Position numbers and translations under genes: made by a program. Shown here piece by piece: positions 17,106-25,644 of a stretch of 64,000 nt of DNA. The stretch lies in NCBI GenBank assembly GCA_903824495.1, contig CAIJXB010000015.1, forward strand, positions 1 to 64,000, read 5' to 3'. Origin of the DNA: an uncultured Chlamydiae bacterium. Its GTDB lineage: Bacteria > Chlamydiota > Chlamydiia > Chlamydiales > Rhabdochlamydiaceae. The notes under the pieces were generated by a model. The model was not told the origin of the DNA and made no database searches. It saw only the letters and a program-made list of their open reading frames with translations. The first letter of the stretch is position 1. Each line of letters opens with the position of its first letter.

Positions 17106-17816
17106 ATGTTCACTCAAAAAAAATTCCTCTCTTTGAAAGAAGCTCATCAGCACAAAAAGGCTGGAGAGCTTCTCAAAGAGACTTTTTCTACAAAAGCCCC
17201 CGCTTTAATTGCTTGTTATCAAAATCTGGAAAAGTGGCTAATTCTCCCTTCTATTGACTTAAATGATCATGAAGAAGTGAGTCATAGGTTTCATTTCCAT
17301 CTAGCTAGTGCGGGCCTGTCTAAAAAAGAGCACTTTTTGCTCCATGTGAAAAAAGAGGACCATCCAAGCTCTACTCCATTTTTACCTATTTCTATCTTTT
17401 TAACGTCGCTTCGCTCCGCCTTTAATGTGGGAAGTATTTTCAGAACAGCAGAAGCCTTCCGCCTTGGGACAATCTACTGCAATGCCTCTACTCCAGGTCC
17501 CTCCAATCCAAAAGTTCAAAAAGCTTCGATGGGAACGTTTGATAAGGTGCCTTGCCACATAGACTTCAATCTAGAAAACCTGCCAAGACCCTGGATAGCC
17601 CTAGAAACGGCCTCTCCCTCTACTCCCCTCTCTTCCTTTACCTTCCCAAGTAGTTTTACCCTCATCTTAGGCAACGAGGAATTTGGGATACCTAAAGAGA
17701 TTTTGGCGCAGTGCGACACGATCTTAGAAATCCCTCTTTGTGGTAGCAAAAACTCACTCAATGTCGCCTCAGCCTTTGCTATCGTAGCATCCCATATCAG
17801 GACTCAGCTGCGATAG
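17106..17816 (+). CDS. SpoU/TrmH-family RNA 2'-O-methyltransferase
   Basis: The ATG at 17106 avoids overlap with the upstream ABC-F gene and gives 236 residues. The three SPOUT trefoil-knot motifs are present: LTSLRSAFNVGSIFRTAEAF with the conserved N and R (motif 1), FTLILGNEEFGIP (motif 2) and IPLCGSKNSLNVASAFAIV (motif 3). The protein methylates a ribose in tRNA or rRNA using SAM; which nucleotide cannot be told. It begins 10 bp after the ABC-F stop and is probably co-transcribed. No good Shine-Dalgarno sequence precedes the ATG. Confidence 0.9.
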   Translation: MFTQKKFLSLKEAHQHKKAGELLKETFSTKAPALIACYQNLEKWLILPSIDLNDHEEVSHRFHFHLASAGLSKKEHFLLHVKKEDHPSSTPFLPISIFLTSLRSAFNVGSIFRTAEAFRLGTIYCNASTPGPSNPKVQKASMGTFDKVPCHIDFNLENLPRPWIALETASPSTPLSSFTFPSSFTLILGNEEFGIPKEILAQCDTILEIPLCGSKNSLNVASAFAIVASHIRTQLR

Positions 17817-17887
17817 ATAGGTTGACAATTTATCCAACTTACTTCATTTATCAGGATATAAGGCAACTAGAGCAAGTAGGCGGAGTT

Positions 17888-18061
17888 ATGGACAGCAGTA
17901 GAATCTCTTCTTTCGAAGTAGAGCAGTTCAGGGACCGCCTCAATGTGCTCACAGCGCTTCTGCACCAGGTCTTAAAAAGCCCTTCATTATCAAAAGATCC
18001 CAAATTTTTACACCAAATAGGAGAAACCATCTGCTTGCTCAGTGAGTTATCAAAAGTTTAA
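17888..18061 (+). CDS. Small helical protein of unknown function
   Basis: This 57-residue protein starts at an ATG with GGCGGAG 5 bp upstream; the longer frame to 17822 has no such site. It looks like two amphipathic helices (VEQFRDRLNVLTALLHQVL and DPKFLHQIGETICLLSELS). It is soluble, carries few Cys and matches nothing I recognise. A second small gene follows after 15 bp, so the pair is probably an operon. The size and helical character would suit a secretion chaperone or needle-type protein, but this is speculation. Confidence 0.55.
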   Translation: MDSSRISSFEVEQFRDRLNVLTALLHQVLKSPSLSKDPKFLHQIGETICLLSELSKV

Positions 18062-18076
18062 ATAAAAAGGTGTCAT

Positions 18077-18322
18077 ATGTTTCAAGAAAGCTTTTCCGAT
18101 GCTGCCATTATTGTGCACAACATCTTAAATCAGCCCTTATCGATCCCTGAAACCGATAAAGACATCACGCTGCTAAGTGCAGCGATCAGTTTTAATGAAA
18201 GTGGAGTTCCTGACTCTTACTTAAGCCAAATCATGCAAACCTTCATCATTTACCCAGGTCCTACAGAAACGCTCATCCGAGAACTTGAGCTCCTTTCTGA
18301 AGATTTGAACTCGTCTTTGTAG
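18077..18322 (+). CDS. Small acidic protein of unknown function
   Basis: The 81-residue product has AAGGTG 7 bp before its ATG, so translation is likely. It is acidic (rich in Asp and Glu with few Lys), predicted helical and has no signal peptide. It is paired with the 57-residue gene 15 bp upstream. I cannot name a family. A 13-bp hairpin starts 11 bp after its stop but lacks a U-run in this direction. Confidence 0.6.
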   Translation: MFQESFSDAAIIVHNILNQPLSIPETDKDITLLSAAISFNESGVPDSYLSQIMQTFIIYPGPTETLIRELELLSEDLNSSL

Positions 18323-18327
18323 AAGTC

Positions 18328-18363
18328 AAAAAAAGAGGGTCCTTTTGTTAAAAAGGGCCCTCT
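18328..18363 (-). terminator. Strong hairpin oriented as a leftward terminator
   Basis: A 13-bp stem (AGAGGGTCCTTTT with AAAAGGGCCCTCT, one G-T pair, loop GTTA) is preceded on the + strand by six or more A's, which is a U-run on the minus strand. Nothing U-rich follows it on the + strand. As an intrinsic terminator it therefore reads leftwards, although the nearest recognised leftward gene upstream ends at 19953 behind its own terminator. Confidence 0.6.
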
Positions 18364-18789
18364 CTAAAAAAATAGCAAATCTTTTCTTTATCCCTACATT
18401 CAAGAAAATCGTAACACACTTACTATTAGATATTTACCTGAAAAACGCCAATGAAGATGCCAGGCGCAGCCTTGGATTGGACAGTTGGTACGGGTCCCAC
18501 ATTGTAGATGCCTATAACAACCACTGCTTCTTGAAAAGAGACCAAAGCCTATCCTCTGCCATCATTCGAAGCTCTCTCCGTTAAATAGCCTCAATAAATT
18601 AGTTACATTCTAGGGCCCTCTAGGACCTCTTTTTTCGTCCAAACCTGCATTAAAAATTTCACTTAATTCCACTCGTAATAATTAAAAATTAGTTAATTAC
18701 CAATTTACACTTTAATAACACAATTAACTTGCGCCAACTAAAAATAGATAATATAATAATAACACGGCAAATAAAAAAAAGGATAATAA
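18364..18789. other. 426-bp stretch without a convincing gene
   Basis: A 79-codon rightward frame (18345-18584) begins with TTG inside the hairpin above, has no ribosome binding site and resembles nothing known, so I do not call it. GGGCCCTCT from the hairpin recurs at 18614-18622, followed by a GGACCTCTTTTTT run that could end a rightward transcript. From about 18660 the sequence becomes very AT-rich (repeated TTAATT/AATTAA), typical of the leader of the Inc-like gene at 18790. A small RNA on the minus strand remains possible. Confidence 0.4.
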
Positions 18790-19332
18790 ATGAATAATAT
18801 AAACACACGCCTAGACCAATCAAATATATTCTATGAATTAGACAATCTTGTCTTATTTGGAGAGCACCCTGAAACAGAAATGGATTTCTTGACCTCTAAG
18901 GGCAAGCTGGTAAATTTCCATGAAAAACTAATGAACTCTTGGACCCCTTATGCCGAAGAAGATTCTTTCCTATCAAAAAGTCTCGAGAAGTCAACACCTC
19001 CATCCCATGAAGAGCTATTAGACTTTGTGAGCTTTGATTCGACTCCATTAAAGGCAAAGAGCCTCGATGAAGAAACGTTCCCATCTAAGGATCTCAAAGA
19101 CAAAGTTACTGAAAGTCCTGCTGCCGCGATTGCGGGCACGACTCTCTTAGTAAGTTCTGTTTTCTTTGTTATACTTGCAATACTGTGCCCTCATAGCTCG
19201 ATTGCATTTGCATTCTATACCGCCCTATCAGCCACGACAACAGCAAGCGGAGGAGCACTACTTGCTTCAACGCTCATCGATAAGGAGCACTCATTTGGCA
19301 TGTATAACAAGGTTTCGAAAGACCTGATTTAA
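18790..19332 (+). CDS. Inc-like membrane protein with bilobed hydrophobic domain (paralogue 1)
   Basis: The 180-residue product has a long hydrophilic, acidic N-terminus (1-108) and then two closely spaced membrane helices (about 111-133 and 138-161) separated by CPHSS, with a short charged tail. There is no signal peptide. A hairpin of two hydrophobic lobes separated by a few residues is the hallmark of chlamydial inclusion-membrane (Inc) proteins, which are exported by type III secretion. The hydrophobic part is clearly related to that of the next gene (LLVSSVFF..LA...P, GGALLAS). AAGGA lies 8 bp before the ATG. Inc status is inferred from topology. Confidence 0.65.
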   Translation: MNNINTRLDQSNIFYELDNLVLFGEHPETEMDFLTSKGKLVNFHEKLMNSWTPYAEEDSFLSKSLEKSTPPSHEELLDFVSFDSTPLKAKSLDEETFPSKDLKDKVTESPAAAIAGTTLLVSSVFFVILAILCPHSSIAFAFYTALSATTTASGGALLASTLIDKEHSFGMYNKVSKDLI

Positions 19333-19346
19333 CAATCGCCCTACTT

Positions 19347-19384
19347 AAGGGGCCTACTTATTATTATAAGTAGGCCCCTTTTCT
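19347..19384 (+). terminator. Intrinsic terminator after Inc-like gene 1
   Basis: A 14-bp perfect stem (AAGGGGCCTACTTA and its complement) with a 6-base loop is followed by TTTTCTATTT. Because the stem begins with AA and ends with TT, it may act in both directions. Confidence 0.85.
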
Positions 19385-19539
19385 ATTTAAGCCTATATTG
19401 AAAAAATTAAATCACAAACCATTGAAACAATTAAAATTTTAATAATTAAAAGCCAACAATATATGTTGTTATTAAGTTGAACTCGATTTAGCTTTGTTAG
19501 TATAATTAACAGCGAAACAATAATAACAAGGAGTACAAA

Positions 19540-19911
19540 GTGAGCTCTATAATAGATTTTACTAAAGAAAGTAATTCAGAATTCTCATATACACCATATA
19601 CGTATGAGACATCAGTCCCGATAAAGCTCTTAAATGTCGACGATTTTAGCTTGCTACATGCGTATGCTCTACCTAAAGAAGACCTCTCAGGTAAGGCTCA
19701 TCTCACAAATAAACAAACCGTCGGTATAAGCCTTCTGGTCTCTTCTATTTTCTTTGGGATTCTTGCGTTAATGTTCCCTCAGGCTTCCGTCCCCTATGCG
19801 CTCTATATAGGCCTTTCTGGATCTTGTGCTGTCGCAGGTGGAGTTCTATTAGCCTCTAGAGAAAAACCAGTAGAGATTCCTTTAGCGTCTGAATTTTATG
19901 AATTCTGTTAG
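19540..19911 (+). CDS. Inc-like membrane protein with bilobed hydrophobic domain (paralogue 2)
   Basis: Translation starts at GTG 19540, with AAGGAG 6 bp upstream, giving 123 residues. A short polar N-terminus (1-58) is followed by two adjacent membrane helices (about 60-79 and 84-105) split by the short PQASV turn. SLLVSSIFFGILALMFP and GGVLLAS match the paralogue at 18790-19332, whose soluble part is longer and unrelated in sequence. It has its own AT-rich leader and terminator, so the two genes are separate units. The Inc-like role is inferred from topology alone. Confidence 0.63.
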   Translation: MSSIIDFTKESNSEFSYTPYTYETSVPIKLLNVDDFSLLHAYALPKEDLSGKAHLTNKQTVGISLLVSSIFFGILALMFPQASVPYALYIGLSGSCAVAGGVLLASREKPVEIPLASEFYEFC

Positions 19912-19920
19912 ATTCGATGT

Positions 19921-19949
19921 TTATTACGTGCCCTCTGGGCACGTAATAA
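19921..19949. terminator. Bidirectional terminator between Inc-like gene 2 and rnz
   Basis: A perfect 13-bp stem (TTATTACGTGCCC and its complement) with loop TCT lies in the 41-bp gap between convergent genes. T/A-rich flanks allow function in either direction. Confidence 0.75.
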
Positions 19950-19952
19950 CTA

Positions 19953-20858
19953 TTATTTAGGAAATGGGATCTGCTTTAGATCTTCAGCAACTGTTGTGTT
20001 GGGAAAGATACTAGCAGCTTCTTTTTGAAAAGCTTCAGCCTCTTGATACCTAGCTGAAAAGTGAGTAAGAACAAGATGGTCTACGCCCGCTTTCTTAGCG
20101 ACCTCTGCCGCTTGCTTTGCGGTGAGGTGATGGTGTTCCTTAGCGAGGTCTCGATGTTCATCCAAATAGGTGCTTTCACAAAGAAAAAGCTTTGCGCTGT
20201 CTGCGATCCGAAGAATATTAGGACATGGAAGGGTGTCGATGGCAACAGCCAGAACATCGCCAGGACGAACTGTGCTGACATCATCTAAATGAACAATTTT
20301 CCCATCGATGAGAAGTTTGCCCTGCTTTTCAAGATCTTTGACAGCGGGACCTTTCACTCCATACTCTTTTAGCTTCGCAGCATCAAACTTCCTAGAATCC
20401 GCTTCTTTAATTCTCCATCCTAAGTTATCAACGCCGTGCTCTAAAAAGTACGCTTCTATCGTAAAACCGTCTCGAGTCTCAATAACGCCCTCTTTGTCAA
20501 TCGGGTGCTCTACAACTTTAATGAGTTCATGGTACATAGTTCCAAAACGAAGCCGATCAAAATAGGTTTTACCGCTTGCTGGGTAATAGCAATGGATCTC
20601 GTGAGTTACTTTATCCAAATTAAGACGCATAAGCATCGACCCAAGGCCCAAGCAATGGTCCCCGTGAAAGTGGCTGATAAAAATCCTTGTGACACAAGTA
20701 GGTGCCACATTTGCAAAAATGAACTGTCTTTGGGTTCCTTCACCTGGATCAAACAGAAATCCCTCTCCGTTCCAACGGACAAGATAAGCCCCATGGTTTC
20801 GATAGCGGGTAGGTTGCTGGCTCGAGCAGCCTAAGATAGTAAGATTTCTGACGCTCAA
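19953..20858 (-). CDS. rnz: Ribonuclease Z (tRNA 3' endonuclease)
   Basis: The product cleaves the 3' trailer of tRNA precursors, which matters here because the tRNA genes lack an encoded CCA. The 301-residue metallo-beta-lactamase protein has the zinc motif SHFHGDH (H63, H65, D67, H68), the DPGEGTQRQ loop and late LTHFSARY. Translation starts at TTG 20858, with AGGAGG 8 bp upstream inside the end of the rhomboid gene. The TTGA overlap with that gene's stop suggests coupling. Confidence 0.94.
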   Translation of the reverse strand: MSVRNLTILGCSSQQPTRYRNHGAYLVRWNGEGFLFDPGEGTQRQFIFANVAPTCVTRIFISHFHGDHCLGLGSMLMRLNLDKVTHEIHCYYPASGKTYFDRLRFGTMYHELIKVVEHPIDKEGVIETRDGFTIEAYFLEHGVDNLGWRIKEADSRKFDAAKLKEYGVKGPAVKDLEKQGKLLIDGKIVHLDDVSTVRPGDVLAVAIDTLPCPNILRIADSAKLFLCESTYLDEHRDLAKEHHHLTAKQAAEVAKKAGVDHLVLTHFSARYQEAEAFQKEAASIFPNTTVAEDLKQIPFPK

Positions 20859-21901
20859 AGGAGCCTCCTAGCAAAAAAAGAACACCGGCCTAAAAGAAGT
20901 CCTAACAGTCCCCCGGAAATATGAGCTGTATTGGCCATGGAAGAGTTAAAGTCAGCCCATCCAAGGGCATTTAGTATAAAACAAACGACACTTATGAAAA
21001 ACAAAATCAGTACAAAGTAGAAAAGAAAGGTCAAACTCGCTCTCTGTACTTGGTACCCTTCCCATGGTGCTTTAGTCTGCCGGGCCCAAATAAAGCCGGC
21101 AAGACCTGTAATTACGCCAGAAAATCCTAAAAAATAGGGCCCACTCATCAAATACTGGGATGTATTGGAAAAGATCGCTAAAAGGAGAATCAAAAGCAAA
21201 ACTCTAGACTTTTTAAGTCGGATCTCAATCTGCCTTCCTAACATCAAAAGCCACGCCATATTAAAAAAGATGTGAAGAAGGTCTTGATGCATGAAGATCG
21301 GGGTAATAAACCTCCACACTTGCCCGTCCTGAATCTTTTCAAATAAAGGAGCTGGAACACTGACTTGTTTTTGAACCCTTTCTAAGGCTAAAACAAAAAA
21401 GCCTTTCCAAAAAGGAATGTTCATCGCACCTTGAAAGGCTTTTTGAACAGCAACAGGCGCTTCATTTACTTCTTCTAAAGAAGAAAGACCATGAGTCCCC
21501 ATGAGTCCATTAAGGCTTTCCACTGCTTTAGGATCATCAAATAAAAGAGCGCGTTGAATGGGCGTGAGTCCATTGATTAAAGACTTATTGGTGCGTTCTT
21601 GCAGCATGTTGAAGGCAAAAACCAGACAGCAAAGAGCTAACATAACGTAGGTGATAGGAAAGAATTTCGAAGTTACTTTTTTAGGCTCTTCTTTTTTCTT
21701 CGTCACAAAACGGGAATCTTTGGGATGCAAGGCAAACTGCTGATAAAGCTCAAGCGAATGGATTACATCTTCTTCATTATGAACCCATACCTGAAATTGG
21801 TCAGATCCCGCTTCACACTGGTTGGAGATTTTACTAAAGTGGAGAAAGTCAGAAAATGCCGTAGCTTCTGGCTTCGATAAAAATTGAGCTATTAGTCGCA
21901 T
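20855..21901 (-). CDS. glpG: GlpG-like rhomboid intramembrane serine protease
   Basis: The ATG at 21901 gives 348 residues; the longer frame only reads through the preceding gene. Residues 1-65 resemble the cytoplasmic GlpG N-domain ([21 protein letters not shown]). A first membrane helix at about 82-100, an insertion, and then the rhomboid core follow: [22 protein letters not shown] with H205, H210 and N214, the catalytic S261 in [11 protein letters not shown], and H327 in [11 protein letters not shown]. It cleaves membrane proteins within the bilayer; its substrates are unknown. It overlaps hldC upstream by 10 bp and rnz downstream by 4 bp, making a coupled trio. Confidence 0.93.
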   Translation of the reverse strand: MRLIAQFLSKPEATAFSDFLHFSKISNQCEAGSDQFQVWVHNEEDVIHSLELYQQFALHPKDSRFVTKKKEEPKKVTSKFFPITYVMLALCCLVFAFNMLQERTNKSLINGLTPIQRALLFDDPKAVESLNGLMGTHGLSSLEEVNEAPVAVQKAFQGAMNIPFWKGFFVLALERVQKQVSVPAPLFEKIQDGQVWRFITPIFMHQDLLHIFFNMAWLLMLGRQIEIRLKKSRVLLLILLLAIFSNTSQYLMSGPYFLGFSGVITGLAGFIWARQTKAPWEGYQVQRASLTFLFYFVLILFFISVVCFILNALGWADFNSSMANTAHISGGLLGLLLGRCSFFARRLL

Positions 21902-22374
21902 AGCTCTCGAATCTTCTTGATGATAGAAGAGGTCGAAAGACCTGGAACTAGATCCACAATGTGAACCCTTCCGCCGCCTTGTCTTACCACTTCCGCCTCT
22001 ATGCAATCTTTTCCATATTCAGCTCCATTGACATGTACATCCGGGCAGATCTTTTTTAAAATCTCTTTCGGATCTATCTCTGGAAACCATGTGACATAGT
22101 CCACAAACTCAAGTGCTGCCATCATCTGCATGCGATATTCTAAAGAGATGATGGGCCTTGAAGGGCTTTTGTATTTTTGTATCGACGCATCTGTATTGAG
22201 CGCTACGATCAATACATCTGCCTGCTTTGAGGCTTGGTAGATGATCTCCAAATGCCCTGCATGAAGGAGATCAAAACTACCATTGAGCGTTGCAATCGTT
22301 TGGGAGCCAGCGCGCAGCTCCGCTACTTTACCCTCTAAGGCTTCCGGAGCAATCCATTTTTTTTGGATGCTCAT
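21892..22374 (-). CDS. hldC: Heptose-1-phosphate adenylyltransferase-type nucleotidyltransferase (HldC/RfaE2)
   Basis: The 160-residue protein matches the stand-alone C-terminal half of HldE: GSFDLLHAGHLEIIYQA (nucleotide-binding HxGH motif), RPIISLEYRMQMMAAL and a closing GLSTSSIIKKIRE. It would form ADP-heptose for lipopolysaccharide core synthesis. No HldA kinase or phosphatase is nearby, so a different sugar or glycerol phosphate is possible. The ATG at 22374 lies 16 bp after the lon stop; the longer frame would overlap lon. Confidence 0.85.
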   Translation of the reverse strand: MSIQKKWIAPEALEGKVAELRAGSQTIATLNGSFDLLHAGHLEIIYQASKQADVLIVALNTDASIQKYKSPSRPIISLEYRMQMMAALEFVDYVTWFPEIDPKEILKKICPDVHVNGAEYGKDCIEAEVVRQGGGRVHIVDLVPGLSTSSIIKKIRELCD

Positions 22375-22390
22375 CTTAAAAGAAGCGCTA

Positions 22391-24853
22391 TTACTTTTTT
22401 GGGAAAGCAACACGGAATACCTCATCATAATGGCTCACAAAAAACACCTTCATTCCCTTCTTGATGTACGGAGGGAGCTCATCGTAGTCTCTTTGGTTTT
22501 CTTTAGGGAAAATGAGAGTTTTTAATCCCGATCTCTTTCCTGCGATGAATTTCTCTTTCACTCCACCGATCGGCAGTACCTTACCGGTCAATGTAACTTC
22601 CCCTGTCATCCCGATGTCTTCGGCAACAGGTTCGTCCATTAAAAGAGAAAGCAAAGAGGTAATCATCGTAATCCCTGCAGAAGGACCATCTTTCGGAGTT
22701 GCCCCTTCTGGGATGTGCATATGCACTTGCGATTTTTCAAAAAACTTAAGGCCCGGAGCGTATTCATTGATTTTATTATGAACGTAGGACCAAGCAATTT
22801 GGGAAGATTCTTTCATCACATCCCCTGCTTGTCCTGTCAATTTCATTTCCGTTTTCTCTGCATCACTTTTGATCGATTCGATATAAAGTGTTGCGCCACC
22901 CATGGATGTCCAGGCAAGCCCCATACAAACACCTACTGGGGTGCGATCGTAGAAGCGATCCGATGTAAAGATTGGTTTCCCTAAAAACTCTGCCAAATTA
23001 TCTTCTGAAATAGAGACTTTTTTAAATCTCTTTTTAGAATCTTTTTTCTCTCCTTGAACCACTATTTGGTGAGCTACTTTTCTCAAAATCTTTTTGATTG
23101 TATTTTCAAGGTTACGAACGCCAGCTTCTCTTGCGTATCCATTGACAATCGTTTCAATGGCAGCCTTTGTGAAGGTAACATGGGAAGCCTTGAGTCCCAT
23201 CGCCTTGCGGTTCCGAGGAATGAGATACTTCTCAGCGATAGCCACCTTTTCTTCTAAAATATAACCAGAAAGACGCAAGATCTCCATTCTGTCCTTCAAA
23301 GGTTCAGGAATATTATCCAAAACGTTTGCAGTTACAAGAAAAAGAACATTGGATAGATCACATCTTACATCAAGATAGTGATCTAAAAAGTCTTTGTTTT
23401 GCTCAGGATCTAACACTTCAAGTAGAGCAGAAGCTGGATCGCCTTGATAGCTCTTACCCATCTTGTCCACTTCATCAAGCATGATCACTGGATTCATCAC
23501 TTCCGTATATTTGAGTGCTTGAATCAGCTTTCCAGGCATAGCGCCAATGTAAGTTCTGCGATGCCCTTTAATTTCTGCTTCATCGCGCATGCCACCAACA
23601 GAAAAACGGTAGAATTTTCGATTAAGCGCTCTTGCAATGCTTTTTCCAATACTTGTCTTTCCAACGCCTGGAGGGCCTGAAAGACCAATGATATTAGCCT
23701 TGACTCCCCCTGAAAGTTTACCGACGCTGATATACTCTAAAATGCGCTCTTTGATGTCTTTTAAACCGTAATGGTCTTCGTTCAAGACTTTTTCAGCTCG
23801 TTTTAAATCAAGCGTTTCTTCACTCATCATCCCCCAAGGAACAATCGTGAGCCAATCGAGATAGTTTCGACATACGGCGTATTCTGCGGATTGCACTTCT
23901 AAAACAGAAAGTTTTTCCATTTCATCTGTGATCACCCCCATCACTTCATCAGGAATGGTGCGCTTTTCAATACGTGCTTCAAACTTTTCGAGATCGCATG
24001 TCTTATCTTCTTTTTCAATGCCAAGCTCTTTTTTAATCGTCTTGAGCTGCTCTCTTAAGAAAAACTCTCTTTGCGTTTTAGAGATGGTCGCTTCAATCTT
24101 CTGATTGATCGAGTTTTGTAAGTAGCTCAAATCGAGCTCTTTTTTCAGCAAGACAAGAGCCTTATCGATACGTCCTTGCAGATCAAATGTCTCTAAAACT
24201 TCTTGTAGTTCTTCACGTGTTGCCGTAGTTAGGGCCACCGCAAAGTCTGCAAGCTTTCCAGGTTCCGTAAAATCAGAGTGTCCTAAAAAGATTTGGAGCT
24301 CTTCTTTAAAAAGAGGATTGAGCTTTAAAAGCTCTTTAATCGTTGTGATGATACTGATCGAATACGCCTTGAGCTCTTTCGATGCCGGCATCGGAGGGTC
24401 TTCAAACACCTTCGTTTCTACCTTAAGAAACTTCCCGCTCTTGACCTGTTTTTTGACAGAAATCCTCTTTTCCATGCTCAAAACAACTTGAGCGCCCCCC
24501 TGCTCCATCGGGATGATTCGCAGAATACGAGCCAAAACTCCGACTGAGTAGATATCGTCAATTCCTACCTTGTAGATATTGACATCTTCTTTTTTGGTAA
24601 GGAAAAGGCCTAAAGACTTGTGCTCTGATTTAGCTACTTGCTTCAAAACCTCATAATACTGGCCCGGTTCGATCACAAGAGGGGCTGCCATCCCAGGGAA
24701 AAATGGACGTCTGGTCAAGGGAACGACAAAGACACTATTTGGGTCTTGCGATGTTTTATCTCGCTGCTTTAAATCCTCTCTCACAGAGTCCTCTACTGTT
24801 TGCACTAGAGCTTCTTCGGCAAGTTCGTCACTGTCATCGGCGGAATAAGTCAA
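22391..24853 (-). CDS. lon: ATP-dependent protease Lon
   Basis: This AAA+ protease degrades misfolded and regulatory proteins. In order it has the Lon N domain (VVPLTRRPFFPGMAAPLVIE), the coiled-coil region, Walker A (GPPGVGKTS), Walker B (VIMLDEVDKMG) and the protease domain with catalytic Ser in KDGPSAGIT and Lys in GGVKEKFIAG. The start is uncertain because no ATG is close. The frame opens at TTG 24880, but TTG 24853 follows an AGGTG and gives 820 residues, near the length I recall for chlamydial Lon. It is followed closely by hldC-glpG-rnz. Confidence 0.96.
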   Translation of the reverse strand: MTYSADDSDELAEEALVQTVEDSVREDLKQRDKTSQDPNSVFVVPLTRRPFFPGMAAPLVIEPGQYYEVLKQVAKSEHKSLGLFLTKKEDVNIYKVGIDDIYSVGVLARILRIIPMEQGGAQVVLSMEKRISVKKQVKSGKFLKVETKVFEDPPMPASKELKAYSISIITTIKELLKLNPLFKEELQIFLGHSDFTEPGKLADFAVALTTATREELQEVLETFDLQGRIDKALVLLKKELDLSYLQNSINQKIEATISKTQREFFLREQLKTIKKELGIEKEDKTCDLEKFEARIEKRTIPDEVMGVITDEMEKLSVLEVQSAEYAVCRNYLDWLTIVPWGMMSEETLDLKRAEKVLNEDHYGLKDIKERILEYISVGKLSGGVKANIIGLSGPPGVGKTSIGKSIARALNRKFYRFSVGGMRDEAEIKGHRRTYIGAMPGKLIQALKYTEVMNPVIMLDEVDKMGKSYQGDPASALLEVLDPEQNKDFLDHYLDVRCDLSNVLFLVTANVLDNIPEPLKDRMEILRLSGYILEEKVAIAEKYLIPRNRKAMGLKASHVTFTKAAIETIVNGYAREAGVRNLENTIKKILRKVAHQIVVQGEKKDSKKRFKKVSISEDNLAEFLGKPIFTSDRFYDRTPVGVCMGLAWTSMGGATLYIESIKSDAEKTEMKLTGQAGDVMKESSQIAWSYVHNKINEYAPGLKFFEKSQVHMHIPEGATPKDGPSAGITMITSLLSLLMDEPVAEDIGMTGEVTLTGKVLPIGGVKEKFIAGKRSGLKTLIFPKENQRDYDELPPYIKKGMKVFFVSHYDEVFRVAFPKK

Positions 24854-25008
24854 AAGACACCTACAGAGTTTATGGTTCAAAAACTTCTAAACAGACTACC
24901 AAGTCTTGTAAAATCACGCAATAGCCAGGAGACGGTAAAATTTATTTTACTCGAAAAGAAGTTCCCCTCTGGTATACTTATCGGACGTGCCAATAGAGGA
25001 CTCTTTTT

Positions 25009-25644
25009 ATGTTAGGTCTAATTTTAGACACAAGTACAGAATCATCGCTCATCGCTCTATCTAAAAATCATCAATTGATCGATTTTAGATCGATTCCTCA
25101 TGAGCAAAATTTATCCCGCAATCTACTCCCTGCCATCCAACAACTTTTATTAGAAAACAAAATATCATTAAAGGATTTATTTAAAATTTCTGTAGGAATT
25201 GGACCTGGATCTTATACAGGGACTCGAATCGCTGTCTCTGTCGCCGAAAGTTTAGCGCTCGCTCTTTCTATCCCCTTATATTCTTTTTGCTCGCTACTGG
25301 CCTTTCTACCTCAGAGTCTTCCGCAAGGACCCTTTGCCTTTTTGATGGGATCAAATCACGCTACTTGGTTTCTTTTAAAGGGCTACTTGCAAGAAGGGTT
25401 GATCCAATCGCCTTGCAGCCATCATATCCTTCCTAAAGAAGAAATTTTGCCCTTTTTAGAAGACGTCCCTTCCCTTCTCACATTCCCTCATCTGAACTTG
25501 GAAGATCACATCCCTTCAAGCACATTAAAAACAGCTCAGATCTTTCAGGGGAAGCCGAATTTTTCTTTGCTAATCTCCCACCTAGCCGAAACAGAACAAT
25601 TAGCTCCTCAAAAGCCAACTATCTTATATCTGCATCAACTGTAG
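25009..25644 (+). CDS. tsaB: tRNA threonylcarbamoyladenosine biosynthesis protein TsaB
   Basis: The product (211 residues) is the TsaD partner needed for t6A37 in ANN-decoding tRNAs. It has an ASKHA-fold N-terminus (LILDTSTESSLIALS), the His motif HEQNLSRNLLPAIQ and the diagnostic GIGPGSYTGTRIAVSVAE. TATACT, 38 bp upstream of the ATG, is a likely -10 element. The gene lies between lon and rpsU, as I recall for Chlamydia. Its end overlaps the convergent unknown gene by 26 bp. Confidence 0.92.
   Translation: MLGLILDTSTESSLIALSKNHQLIDFRSIPHEQNLSRNLLPAIQQLLLENKISLKDLFKISVGIGPGSYTGTRIAVSVAESLALALSIPLYSFCSLLAFLPQSLPQGPFAFLMGSNHATWFLLKGYLQEGLIQSPCSHHILPKEEILPFLEDVPSLLTFPHLNLEDHIPSSTLKTAQIFQGKPNFSLLISHLAETEQLAPQKPTILYLHQL

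Noticed and set aside
18345-18584. 79-codon rightward open frame
   Set aside because: It starts with TTG inside a hairpin stem, has no ribosome binding site, and its composition does not resemble a known protein. It is kept only as a note in the intergenic entry.
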